This document shows, one piece after another, positions 25,488-33,442 of a stretch of DNA of 61,733 nt. The notes below the pieces were generated by a model that saw only the letters and a list, made by a program, of their open reading frames with translations, had not been told where the DNA came from and made no database searches. The stretch comes from an uncultured Bacteroidales bacterium. GTDB taxonomy: Bacteria > Bacteroidota > Bacteroidia > Bacteroidales > Bacteroidaceae. Every line of letters begins with the position of its first letter. The stretch's first letter is position 1. The position numbers and the translations under genes were made by a program. The DNA is taken from positions 1 to 61,733 of the forward strand of contig CADCDP010000009.1 of the NCBI GenBank assembly GCA_902800305.1, in the 5' to 3' direction.

Positions 25488-26410
25488 TATACATCAGTGA
25501 AGGAGCTAACATCACAAACTGCGTGGTGGTGGCAAGAACCAAGGAAGAAGAAAAGGAGTTGAGAGACTCCTACGAAGTGAAAAGAAGCGTAGATAATGCA
25601 CAGAATCAGAAGATGAAAACAAGAAACTACTACAGATTGGTGAATGGACGACCACGTCCTGGTGTGTTGAAGGAATGGAGGGACACAACTAACCTGGTGG
25701 AAAGCGGGTTCCTCCTCCTCGATTGGGATAGAAAACCAGGCATGAAAATAACGAATCTGGAGGTGTGGAAGCTACTGAAACCGCACATCAAGGAATGGGG
25801 CATCGTCCATGCAGAAAAATCAGCCAGAGGAGGATTGCACGTTACCGTTGTAAGAACGGAAAACCTCAGCCGTGTGGAGAACATCAGGTTGATGGAACTA
25901 CGGACAGGACTCAAGTTTGATTATGCCTGTCAGGATGTGGCAAGAAGCTGTTTCCTGGTGCCTAACAAGTATGTGCTGATGGAATCGGATGCCTACTACG
26001 AGGACTTCCCCACTCCACTGCAGATGTCGGCAGAAGACCAGCTACTCATGGAGCAGGAACGGGAACGACTGCAGCAGGAGGTGGAGGAAAGAAGGAAAAC
26101 GGCTCCTGTGGTGAACTATGAAGGAAATACGGATGAAGAGAGTCAGCTCTTACACATCATCCAGCTGATTGTCAACCAGCAGGTGGATATCACAGCCGAT
26201 TATCACAACTGGATAGAGATAGGTTTTATCATCACCAACATCATGGGCATAGCAGGTGAATCGCTCTTCCATGAGGTGAGCCGATTTTACCCAGGCTATG
26301 ACTATCAGGAAACAAGCCGCACTTACAACAATCTAACCAGAACAACTCGCAGGGAAGTCCATCTGGGTACGTTGATTTATCTGGCAAGACAGGAAGGGGT
26401 GGTGAGGTGA
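25484..26410 (+). CDS. AEP primase-like protein (BT4734 / VirE N-terminal type with PriCT domain)
   Basis: A 308-residue protein of the archaeo-eukaryotic primase superfamily. The metal-binding pair is in FLLLDWD (Asp80, Asp82), the second motif is SARGGLH (Ser113, His119), and a PriCT-2-like domain forms the C terminus (DYHNWIEIGFIITNIMG to LIYLARQEG). In Bacteroidetes, such N-terminal modules are usually joined to or followed by a VirE helicase domain; here the partner is instead the upstream SF2-like gene. It probably makes primers for replication of a mobile or integrated element. Confidence 0.82.
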   Translation: MIYISEGANITNCVVVARTKEEEKELRDSYEVKRSVDNAQNQKMKTRNYYRLVNGRPRPGVLKEWRDTTNLVESGFLLLDWDRKPGMKITNLEVWKLLKPHIKEWGIVHAEKSARGGLHVTVVRTENLSRVENIRLMELRTGLKFDYACQDVARSCFLVPNKYVLMESDAYYEDFPTPLQMSAEDQLLMEQERERLQQEVEERRKTAPVVNYEGNTDEESQLLHIIQLIVNQQVDITADYHNWIEIGFIITNIMGIAGESLFHEVSRFYPGYDYQETSRTYNNLTRTTRREVHLGTLIYLARQEGVVR

Positions 26411-26433
26411 GGAGGAATCCTCACCTTTTTTTT
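26406..26433 (+). terminator. Intrinsic terminator overlapping the primase stop codon
   Basis: GGTGAGGA (26406-26413) pairs with TCCTCACC (26418-26425) around a GGAA tetraloop, followed by eight T. The stop codon (26408-26410) lies inside the stem. Confidence 0.92.
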
Positions 26434-26448
26434 GTTGAGTACGTAGTA

Positions 26449-26889
26449 TTAGTTAGAGTAGTCATCGTCAAAGTCATCCTCATCGAAGTCGAAATCATCA
26501 TCGAAATCGGCAAAGAAGGTGGGTTGGATGAAATCATCGAGGTCACGACGCTCTTTTTTGGTGGGACGACCTGTGCCTCTTGCTCTGCCAACGAATCCAC
26601 TGATGCGGTTCATCTCCAAGAGTTCCAGCTGTTCTTTGGTGGTGACGTTCTCCATGACTTCGGGAACGAGCTTGGCTCCCACACGGTTCTGGATGGCTTT
26701 GAGGACTTTGAAGGAATAGGTGATGGGTGGTTTTTTCACCTCTATCACTTCTCCTTCTTTTATCATCTTGGAGGCTTTTTGTTTGACTCCTCCGATGGTG
26801 ACACGTCCATTCTTACAGGCATCGGCAGCGATGGTGCGTGTCTTGAAGATGCGTGCTGCCCACAGCCATTTGTCTAATCGAGCTTCCAT
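26449..26889 (-). CDS. hslR: S4-domain RNA-binding protein (Hsp15 / HslR type)
   Basis: A 146-residue protein with an N-terminal S4 domain (MEARLDKWLWAARIFKTRT, then ACKNGRVTIGG). HslR binds stalled 50S subunits that carry peptidyl-tRNA and recycles them, which fits its position next to pth. A basic segment (GRARGTGRPTKKERRDL) follows, then a highly acidic Asp/Phe tail (DFDDDFDFDEDDFDDDY) longer than in E. coli Hsp15. The start is 21 bases from the end of repeat copy D. Confidence 0.92.
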   Translation of the reverse strand: MEARLDKWLWAARIFKTRTIAADACKNGRVTIGGVKQKASKMIKEGEVIEVKKPPITYSFKVLKAIQNRVGAKLVPEVMENVTTKEQLELLEMNRISGFVGRARGTGRPTKKERRDLDDFIQPTFFADFDDDFDFDEDDFDDDYSN

Positions 26890-26910
26890 AGGAGTTATAG
26901 AGTTTTTATG

Positions 26911-27184
26911 TTTTAAAGTCAGAGAATTTTAAGAATTTTATAGATAATATTGACGTTTAGATTGATGGGTATTGACGTTGAATATTTCTTTCTTTTTCAC
27001 CTCAATCCTTGTCAATTCAATCGTCAATCTGCATCAATAACAAAAGAATTCCGCAAGCGGCTGAGAATTTTAAGAAAGCCATGCGGCTTGTTTGCCGTCA
27101 GCTTCTTCAAATTCTCCGCGCCGAAGGCGAATTCTGAAACACCCTGCATAGCCTTTAAATTCTTTTAATTCTATGACTTAAAAA
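26911..27184. repeat. MITE-like element, copy D
   Basis: The left end (26911-26934) is identical in all 24 bases to both ends of copy B. The right end (about 27155-27184) is an imperfect inverted copy. The first 150 bases match the AT-rich arm of copy B in inverse orientation, and the rest carries the CCGCAAGCGG (27051-27060) and CGCCGAAGGCG (27120-27130) palindromes. It lies between hslR and pth without disrupting either. No clear target duplication is visible. Confidence 0.82.
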
Positions 27185-27192
27185 TATTGCTT

Positions 27193-27810
27193 TTATTTTT
27201 TGTTATATTGATTCATGGTGCGGTCAAGTCCTTGGAGGCAGAAGCTCTGAATCATCTCGCCTACGTAGTCAAGTTTTTCGTTGATGAGCTTGTTGTCCTC
27301 ATCGCTGAACTGACCTAATACGAAGTCTATTTGGGTGCCTTTGGGGAAGTTGTTGCCGATGCCGAACTTGATGCGTGGATAGTCTTGGGTCATCATGCAG
27401 GAAGCTATGCTTTTGAGGCCGTTGTGTCCTCCATCGCTGCCAGTACCTCTCATGCGTATCTTGCCAACGGGAAGGCTGAGGTCGTCAACGATGATGAGGA
27501 TGCGCTCTACGGGTATCTTCTCTTGTTGTGACCAATAGCGAACGGCTTGACCTGACAGGTTCATGTAGGTAGATGGTTTGAGCAGAGTGATTTCGGCATT
27601 TTTCACACGGGTGTGGGCAATGGCTCCATAGCGTTTGTCTTGCCACTGAGCGTCTTGTTTTTGGGCAAAGGCATCAACGACTCGGAAACCGATGTTGTGG
27701 CGTGTGCCCACATATTCATCGCCGATGTTTCCAAGTCCTACTACCAAGTATTTCATACAATTATCTACGGGTTCCGCTTTCTTTTTGCGGAACAGATTGA
27801 GTAACCACAT
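27193..27810 (-). CDS. pth: Peptidyl-tRNA hydrolase
   Basis: Releases tRNA from prematurely dropped peptidyl-tRNA in the cytosol. Family motifs are clear: [20 protein letters not shown] with the catalytic His in [36 protein letters not shown] and [12 protein letters not shown]. The start is uncertain: the Met at 27756 begins exactly at the family N terminus (187 residues), while 27810 adds an 18-residue basic extension ([16 protein letters not shown]). It follows rplY after a terminator, the common rplY-pth pairing in Bacteroidetes. Confidence 0.96.
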   Translation of the reverse strand: MWLLNLFRKKKAEPVDNCMKYLVVGLGNIGDEYVGTRHNIGFRVVDAFAQKQDAQWQDKRYGAIAHTRVKNAEITLLKPSTYMNLSGQAVRYWSQQEKIPVERILIIVDDLSLPVGKIRMRGTGSDGGHNGLKSIASCMMTQDYPRIKFGIGNNFPKGTQIDFVLGQFSDEDNKLINEKLDYVGEMIQSFCLQGLDRTMNQYNKK

Positions 27811-27833
27811 ATTAGTGTATGGATAAAGAAAGA

Positions 27834-27872
27834 GAGTGTATCTGTGAGCCAAATTGACTCAACGATACACTC
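27834..27872 (-). terminator. Intrinsic terminator after rplY
   Basis: GAGTGTATC (27834-27842) pairs with GATACACTC (27864-27872), with an inner TGAG/CTCA stem, followed on the minus strand by TCTCTTTCTTT. It would limit transcription from rplY into pth. Confidence 0.8.
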
Positions 27873-27912
27873 CCATGACTTATTTTGCCATTTTTGGCTG
27901 ATAACCTCTGTT

Positions 27913-28509
27913 TTATGCTTCTGCTTCGGCAGCTGCAGCGCGAGCAGCACGGGTCATACGAACGGCACATACAACCACTTCCTTTGAAGTGATGATTTCG
28001 AGACCTTCGTAAGAGAGTTCTGCCACCTTCATGGTTTTGCCAAGGCCGAGGTTGGTTACATCGATTTCGAGGGTGTCAGGGAACTGAGTGTAGAGAGCCT
28101 TGACAGCCAATTTGCGTACGTTGAGAGCCAACTTACCACCAGCCTTCACACCTTCTGCAAGTCCGTTGAGCTTTACAGGAATCTCCAGCACAACTGGCTT
28201 GTCTTCGGTAATCTGATAGAAGTCAACATGAACAGGACGGTCAGTCACGAAATCGCTCTGAAGCTCTTTGAGAATGGCTTTTACAGGGGTGCCATCCACT
28301 ACGAGGTTGACGATGTAAACATTGGGAGTGTAGAGCAGCTTTGCCAGCTCTTTCTCTGAAATCTTGATGGACTTAGAAACGGGAAGGCCGTTGGCATCTT
28401 TTTCTACTCCATAGAAAACTGCAGGAATCTGACCTGCACGACGGAGGTCACGATTTGCCTTTTTGCCGAACTCATTACGAGTAACAGCGTTGATGGTAAT
28501 CTCTTTCAT
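27913..28509 (-). CDS. rplY: 50S ribosomal protein L25 / general stress protein Ctc
   Basis: A 198-residue two-domain L25 of the Ctc (TL5) type, which binds 5S rRNA. The N-terminal L25 domain begins MKEITINAVTRNEFGKKANRDLRRAGQIPAVFYG. The C-terminal beta domain covers about residues 95-185 (LEIPVKLNGLAEGVKAGGKL to EVVVCAVRM), ending in an Ala/Glu tail. It has a perfect promoter at 28629-28659 with a leader of about 110 bases. The downstream partner is pth. Confidence 0.96.
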   Translation of the reverse strand: MKEITINAVTRNEFGKKANRDLRRAGQIPAVFYGVEKDANGLPVSKSIKISEKELAKLLYTPNVYIVNLVVDGTPVKAILKELQSDFVTDRPVHVDFYQITEDKPVVLEIPVKLNGLAEGVKAGGKLALNVRKLAVKALYTQFPDTLEIDVTNLGLGKTMKVAELSYEGLEIITSKEVVVCAVRMTRAARAAAAEAEA

Positions 28510-28628
28510 TTGATTGATTTGAAATTTGTGTTACTATAAATTAAGTATTGAGCTTAATTCGCCATCACACGAGTGTCTGCCAGCTGAAAAAACATGGCAA
28601 ACCAAATGTGCCGCTAAAAAAAGCGGTG

Positions 28629-28659
28629 CAAAGGTACGACTTTTGGGGAAACCGACAAA
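28629..28659 (-). promoter_or_regulatory. Promoter of rplY
   Basis: On the minus strand, TTTG (28656-28659), 19 bases, TACCTTTG (28629-28636), a full consensus match. A CCGCT-(A6)-AGCGG hairpin (28613-28628 region) sits at the expected 5' end of the transcript. Confidence 0.82.
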
Positions 28660-28743
28660 AGTTTCGTGCCTTTTTCTGCAATCTCTGGCTGTATTTTTAG
28701 GATTTAATGAATCAAAAAGACGGAATGACCTCGGCTTGAATCA

Positions 28744-29199
28744 TCAGAAGATGTCTTTCACCTTGTCGAGGAAACTCTTTTTCTCAGCTTTCTCTTCCTC
28801 TGCTGATGCAGCAGCTGCAGGAGCGGTTTCTGCCGCTGGTTCCTCCTGAACAGGAGCAGCAACAGGAGCGGCAACGGGAGCGGCAGCAGGAGCCTCAACT
28901 GTCTCAAACTCTGCCATCAGGGAAGCCCTTGCCTCATCGGCAGTTATTTTATCTTGCGCCACGTCCAATGTCCTCATCAACGCATTGACAAACTTCTCGT
29001 AATCTTCTTTATAGAGGAACAACTTATGTTTCTCAAACACAAAACGAGGATTTTCGAATGTGCCCTCATTTATCTTCTTACTCTCCGTGATGGCAATGTA
29101 CTTATCACCGTTTCTGCTCTGCTTCACATCAAAATAGTAGATGCGCTTGCCTGCCTTGACACTTTCTGAAAAAATCAAGTCTTTGTCTGCTTCAATCAT
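28744..29199 (-). CDS. PUR family DNA/RNA-binding protein (DUF3276)
   Basis: A 151-residue protein with the bacterial PUR-alpha-like repeat: SVKAGKRIYYFDVKQSRNGDKYIAITESKK, then FEKHKLFLYKEDYEKF. PUR domains bind single-stranded DNA or RNA, and the bacterial DUF3276 form is widespread in Bacteroidetes. The N-terminal 90 residues hold the domain; the rest is a low-complexity Ala/Pro/Val/Glu tail with APVA repeats and a final amphipathic helix. The start at 29199 (MIEADKDLIF) is preferred over an in-frame Met 26 codons upstream, because the extra residues are not conserved-looking. Confidence 0.88.
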   Translation of the reverse strand: MIEADKDLIFSESVKAGKRIYYFDVKQSRNGDKYIAITESKKINEGTFENPRFVFEKHKLFLYKEDYEKFVNALMRTLDVAQDKITADEARASLMAEFETVEAPAAAPVAAPVAAPVQEEPAAETAPAAAASAEEEKAEKKSFLDKVKDIF

Positions 29200-29349
29200 A
29201 AATATTATTATTGTGTTTATAAATTGGTTGGTCGCTAAATTTGATACAAAATTGTCACTTATTTTTCGTTTACACAAGATTTTTCCGCTTTTTTTTCACT
29301 TTCACACAAGGATTCTTGCAAAAATGCACGTTTTGTCAAATAAAATCAT

Positions 29350-29357
29350 TAAATTTG
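29350..29357 (+). promoter_or_regulatory. -7 element upstream of nusB
   Basis: TAAATTTG, about 93 bases before the nusB start. The nearest upstream TTTG (29332-29335) is at 14 bases, too close, so only the -7 part is supported. Confidence 0.4.
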
Positions 29358-29449
29358 CACCCGAATTAGAGAGAATGTAAAAACATAAGGAACAGAAGGG
29401 GGAATCCCTAAGCATAAAGATAAGGAACCTCAAAAAAAGTGTTTTTTGT

Positions 29450-30385
29450 ATGATTAACCGCACACTCATTCGCCAGAAGATAGTACAGCTCATCTATGCT
29501 TACTATCAAAACAGTGGTAAAAACATAGATACTGCCGAGAAGGAACTCCTGTTCTCTCTCGCTAAGGCTTACGACCTTTATAATTTCATGCTCCTGCTCA
29601 TTGTCAGCGTGTCACGCTATGCCTATCAGCAGGTGGAGCATAAGGAGCAGATGAACCGAGTGGGACACATCGATGAGGAAGTGAGCCACCGCTTTGCTGA
29701 CAACCGTTTTGCTGCTCAGTTGGAAATCAACAAGCAGCTGAATGAGTTTGTGAGCACCAAGAAGAAGACGTGGAACAACGACCTCGACTACATCAAGAAG
29801 CTCTACACAGATATCATCAACAGCGAATACTACGCGGAGTATATGGCTTTGGAGAAGGTGACTTACACGGATGACCGAGAGGTGTGGCGCAAAATCTACA
29901 AGAACATCATTATGAAGGATGAGCGCATCGACGACATCTTGGAAGACCAAAGCCTCTATTGGAATGATGACCGTGAGATTGTTGACACGTTTGTGCTGAA
30001 AACCATCAAACGCTTTACAGCTGGAAGTGATGCCGACCAGGAGCTTGTGCCTGAATATAAAGACATCGACGACCAGAATTTTGCCACACGACTCTTCCGT
30101 CGCACCATCCTCAACGATGAGTATTACCGCTCATTGATTAGTCGGTGTGTGAAGAACTGGGAACTGAACCGCTTGGCATATATGGATATTGTCATCATGC
30201 AGATAGCCATCGCCGAGTTGACCAGCTTCCCTCAGATTCCTGTGTCTGTCACCATCAACGAATATGTGGAGCTTGCCAAGTGGTACAGCACTCCGAAGAG
30301 CGGAAAGTATGTCAACGGAGTGATTGATGCTGTCGCCAAGATGCTCATCAAAGAGAACAAGCTTGTCAAACCTTCACAAGAATAA
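29450..30385 (+). CDS. nusB: Transcription antitermination factor NusB (long Bacteroidetes form)
   Basis: A 311-residue protein, about twice the length of E. coli NusB, as is usual in Bacteroidetes. The N terminus is MINRTLIRQKIVQLIYAYYQN, and the conserved NusB helical core lies in the C-terminal half (NWELNRLAYMDIVIMQIAIAELTSFPQIPVSVTINEYVELAKWYSTPKSGKYVNGVID is split by family gaps). It binds boxA RNA with S10 for rRNA antitermination. It heads the nusB-yajC-ybbR-coaE-DUF5606 run. Confidence 0.95.
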   Translation: MINRTLIRQKIVQLIYAYYQNSGKNIDTAEKELLFSLAKAYDLYNFMLLLIVSVSRYAYQQVEHKEQMNRVGHIDEEVSHRFADNRFAAQLEINKQLNEFVSTKKKTWNNDLDYIKKLYTDIINSEYYAEYMALEKVTYTDDREVWRKIYKNIIMKDERIDDILEDQSLYWNDDREIVDTFVLKTIKRFTAGSDADQELVPEYKDIDDQNFATRLFRRTILNDEYYRSLISRCVKNWELNRLAYMDIVIMQIAIAELTSFPQIPVSVTINEYVELAKWYSTPKSGKYVNGVIDAVAKMLIKENKLVKPSQE

Positions 30386-30452
30386 GGAGATAGCGACAAA
30401 CAACCCACTCATTATTTAACTGAACACAAAGTTTAATCTATAAATTACAACA

Positions 30453-31340
30453 ATGGAAATTAAAACAACAACAATTAAGACAAAGAAAACAATCCAGCTG
30501 TGGATGATGGCTCTCATCCTGATAATTTGCAATTCCGTCATCCTGACATCGTGTAGCAAAGATGATGATGACGCTGTCACACCACCTGCGGAACCAGTGG
30601 TTCTCAAAGGTGCAGCTGCCGTAGAATGGACAAGGGCTCATCTGGATTCTCTGGCAAATGTATATCTGGCCGACTGCGGCAATCTGCTGGATCCCGACCA
30701 AACAAGAGACCTGCTGACATGTATTGGCTATACACGCCTGAATGTGTTAGATTATAAGGATGCCAGCTGGCTGATAGACAGCGTGGTGTTCATCCGTCTG
30801 ATGGATCGTGCAGCAGAGGCAAATAACAAGACCATCCTCTTCACGATGGGTATGTATGGATGCGGCAAGTCAGTCAGCCTTAACAACAATCCTGACCTGA
30901 AGCAGATGGCCGATGAGGTAGGTGTGATTTCTGACGGTGCTTACAACAGTTTGGATAAATTTAACGCTATGGTGGCAAGAAGTACTGAGAGAGGATTTGA
31001 ACCAAGCCTCGTTTATGTGTACAACGATGCAGAAACAGGTTACACCAACTGCATGGAGCGACTGATTCGTTCGAACCGTGCCGTTAGTTACCAGACATAT
31101 ATCACGATATTCCCTCAGTACCAAGGCAGGGTCGAGTACATCGAAGAGCACTATCCCGATATGCCTTTCTACTGTTTGGACAACAGCCACAACAGCGGTG
31201 GCAAGCGCGTGACCAATGAGGAAGCAAAGTTGTGGGATTGCACGATGACAGAAGACATGAAGCAGAAGCTCTATGACATCAAACAGTCTTATATTGAATC
31301 TGGCAAGCTGACCGCCGAGCAGATTGCGGCTTTAGATTGA
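30453..31340 (+). CDS. Lipoprotein with a zeta-toxin-like P-loop domain
   Basis: A 295-residue predicted lipoprotein. After an N-terminal Lys/Thr-rich stretch and a hydrophobic helix comes the lipobox LTSC (Cys34), followed by SKDDDD, a surface-export type signal in Bacteroidetes. The body contains a clear Walker A, GMYGCGKSVS (Lys139), followed by a helix and an SDGAYNSLDKF segment, the layout of zeta-type P-loop kinases. Later segments (RVEYIEEHYPDMPFYCLDNS) also fit that fold. A nucleotide-binding domain outside the cytoplasm is unusual. The gene interrupts the conserved nusB-yajC order. Function unknown; kinase activity is inference. Confidence 0.75.
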   Translation: MEIKTTTIKTKKTIQLWMMALILIICNSVILTSCSKDDDDAVTPPAEPVVLKGAAAVEWTRAHLDSLANVYLADCGNLLDPDQTRDLLTCIGYTRLNVLDYKDASWLIDSVVFIRLMDRAAEANNKTILFTMGMYGCGKSVSLNNNPDLKQMADEVGVISDGAYNSLDKFNAMVARSTERGFEPSLVYVYNDAETGYTNCMERLIRSNRAVSYQTYITIFPQYQGRVEYIEEHYPDMPFYCLDNSHNSGGKRVTNEEAKLWDCTMTEDMKQKLYDIKQSYIESGKLTAEQIAALD

Positions 31341-31438
31341 TGGCTCCCAAGATGCCCCAAATGGAGATGGGAGACGTTAGTTTTTGAAGAATCACACATT
31401 TTTTTGACAATAATAAAAACTAATAAACGATTTAGACA

Positions 31439-31759
31439 ATGTTTAACTTGATGCAAGCAGCAGGTGCTGCAAGAGGAGGCTTCGACTGGAGCATGATTAT
31501 TATGATTGTAGCGATGTTTGCCATCGTTTACTTCTTTATGATTCGCCCACAGAGGAAGCGTCAGAAGGAAATCGAGAATTTCAGAAAAAGCCTTACCATA
31601 GGCAGCAAAGTCATCACAGCCAGCGGAGTGTATGGCACCGTGAAGTCGCTCAACGAAGGTCAACCCTACCTCACGATTGAGATAGCCAAAGGTGTGACCG
31701 TACAGATTGACCGCAACTATGTCTATGCTGAGGGCAGTCAACAGCCACAGCAGCAATAA
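31439..31759 (+). CDS. yajC: Preprotein translocase accessory subunit YajC
   Basis: A 106-residue single-pass membrane protein that associates with SecDF at the Sec translocon. It has one helix near residues 20-40 (IIMIVAMFAIVYFFMIRPQRKRQKEIENF), followed by the conserved soluble domain (LTIGSKVITASGVYGTVKSL), and a Gln-rich end. It is followed closely by ybbR and coaE. Confidence 0.96.
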   Translation: MFNLMQAAGAARGGFDWSMIIMIVAMFAIVYFFMIRPQRKRQKEIENFRKSLTIGSKVITASGVYGTVKSLNEGQPYLTIEIAKGVTVQIDRNYVYAEGSQQPQQQ

Positions 31760-31806
31760 AAAGGCATCGGTAGGTTATACACACACACGTTTAGCTCACT
31801 ATCCCA

Positions 31807-32787
31807 ATGGTTGCTGACTACACAAAGGTATTACTGAGGAGATTGCGGTTGGTAAAAGTCAATCGCAATCTTCTTGTGTTCTTAGTGTTCCTCGCCATCT
31901 CCATCGTGTTTTGGTTCATGCAATCCATCAAGGAAATGACCGAAGTGAGCATCACCTACAAACTGAGCATTGAGAACGTGCCGAAGAATGTCATCTACAC
32001 AACCGACCTACCACAGGAGATAAATGTGAACTATGTGGGAAGAGGTTGGGATGCCTTCTACTACAAATTCCTGCTCAACGAAGAGCATAAAGTGTCGGTC
32101 AACTTCAAAGACATCAAACAACCGCAGGGGAAAATCGTCATCGATGCCAACATCTTCCGACGTGCGGTGATGAAAATCAAGCCGAAAGAATTGGCATACA
32201 GCTCCACTACCCCCAGCAAGGTGGAAGTCTTCTATTCCAACGGAAGACACAAACGAGTGCCTGTGATTTTCGATGGTCATGTGACAACCACTAATGGCAG
32301 ATACCTCTGTGGGACACATCTGAAACCTGACTCTGTGGATGTCTATGCCCCCGACAATCTCTATGCCAGCATCTCCAGCATCAACACCGAATTTAAGAAT
32401 TTCGATGCGCTGGAAGACACTATCGTTAGCCGTATGGCACTCTTTACACCACACGGAACCAAGACGATACCCGACTCCATCAGTGTGGAGCTTTGTGTGG
32501 ATATCTTTACAGATAAGACCATCCAAGTGCCCATCTACAGCGAGGATGTGCCCAACAACAAAATCTTGCGCATATTCCCTCAAAAGGCCACCGTCACGTT
32601 CTTGGTGAGTGCCACGCTTTATGATGAAATCAATGCCGACAAATTCCTGTTGGTAGTGAACTATAAAGACACGAAAACTGACTCCAAGAAATGCAAAGTG
32701 GACATACGTCAGCAACCTGAGAACATACACCAACTGCGCATCAACCCCGAATATGTAGAATACATCATAGAACAATCGAACGAATGA
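31807..32787 (+). CDS. YbbR-domain membrane protein
   Basis: A 326-residue protein with one N-terminal helix (RNLLVFLVFLAISIVFWFMQS) and two to three YbbR-like beta domains (for example PKNVIYTTDLPQEINVNYVG and LKPDSVDVYAPDNLYASISS). In Firmicutes the YbbR protein CdaR regulates the diadenylate cyclase CdaA; in Bacteroidetes the partner is not established. Its stop overlaps the coaE start by 4 bases, so the two are coupled. Confidence 0.9.
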   Translation: MVADYTKVLLRRLRLVKVNRNLLVFLVFLAISIVFWFMQSIKEMTEVSITYKLSIENVPKNVIYTTDLPQEINVNYVGRGWDAFYYKFLLNEEHKVSVNFKDIKQPQGKIVIDANIFRRAVMKIKPKELAYSSTTPSKVEVFYSNGRHKRVPVIFDGHVTTTNGRYLCGTHLKPDSVDVYAPDNLYASISSINTEFKNFDALEDTIVSRMALFTPHGTKTIPDSISVELCVDIFTDKTIQVPIYSEDVPNNKILRIFPQKATVTFLVSATLYDEINADKFLLVVNYKDTKTDSKKCKVDIRQQPENIHQLRINPEYVEYIIEQSNE

Positions 32788-33374
32788 TGAAAATTGGCAT
32801 TACAGGAGGTATTGGCAGTGGGAAGTCTTACGTATGTAACCTGCTGAAACAACGGGGTTTGTCTGTCTATAACTGCGACGATGAGGCAAAACGCTTGATG
32901 ACAGAGAGTCCTATCATCCGCCATCAACTGACCGCTCTTATCGGTGAAAATGCGTACCGCAACAACGAGCTGAACAAATCTGTCATAGCTGAGTACTTAT
33001 TTGCGAACGCTGAAAATGCCGAAAAAGTAAATGGAATTGTCCATCCTGTTGTGAAACAAGACTTTGAGAATTGGACGAAGGAACAGACAACCCCTATCGT
33101 GATACAGGAATGTGCCTTACTGTTTGAATCTGGTTTTAGCGACACGGTGGATGTCACAGTGGAAATCTATGCACCGAAAGAAATCCGTCTGGAAAGAGCC
33201 ATGAAACGTGACAACGCCACTCGACAACAAGTGGAAGCTCGCATGGCCAGTCAAATGGATGAAGAAGAAAAACGGGCACAAGCAAACTACTGCATCATCA
33301 ACGACGGAAAAGCCGACCTGAATGCACAAATCGAGGAATTGTTCACACAACTAAACAACCAAATAACTAAATAG
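32784..33374 (+). CDS. coaE: Dephospho-CoA kinase
   Basis: The last enzyme of coenzyme A synthesis, phosphorylating the 3'-hydroxyl of dephospho-CoA. The P-loop is at the N terminus (IGITGGIGSGKSYVCNLL), and the family motifs YNCDDEAKRLM, IVHPVVKQDF and ALLFESGF follow. Length (196) is normal. The start overlaps the ybbR stop (ATGA). Only low-complexity octamer repeats separate it from the DUF5606 gene. Confidence 0.96.
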   Translation: MMKIGITGGIGSGKSYVCNLLKQRGLSVYNCDDEAKRLMTESPIIRHQLTALIGENAYRNNELNKSVIAEYLFANAENAEKVNGIVHPVVKQDFENWTKEQTTPIVIQECALLFESGFSDTVDVTVEIYAPKEIRLERAMKRDNATRQQVEARMASQMDEEEKRAQANYCIINDGKADLNAQIEELFTQLNNQITK

Positions 33375-33441
33375 CCAAATAACCAAATAACAAATAACAA
33401 ATAACAAAACAACTAAACAACTAAACAACTAAACAACTAAA
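33375..33441. repeat. Octamer-type tandem repeats in the DUF5606 leader
   Basis: CCAAATAA-type units (about four, 7-8 bases) run into four exact copies of CAACTAAA (33410-33441), ending two bases before the start codon at 33443. The repeat fills the whole gap between coaE and the next gene, so length changes would alter the leader directly. Confidence 0.9.
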
Positions 33442-33442
33442 T

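Noticed and set aside
17217..26448. Complete integrative element with integrase and tRNA attachment site
   Set aside because: No integrase, relaxase, transposase or tRNA gene is visible, and no flanking direct repeats could be found by eye.
33375..33441. CRISPR-like repeat
   Set aside because: The units are 7-8 bases in direct succession with no spacers; no cas genes are present anywhere in the window.
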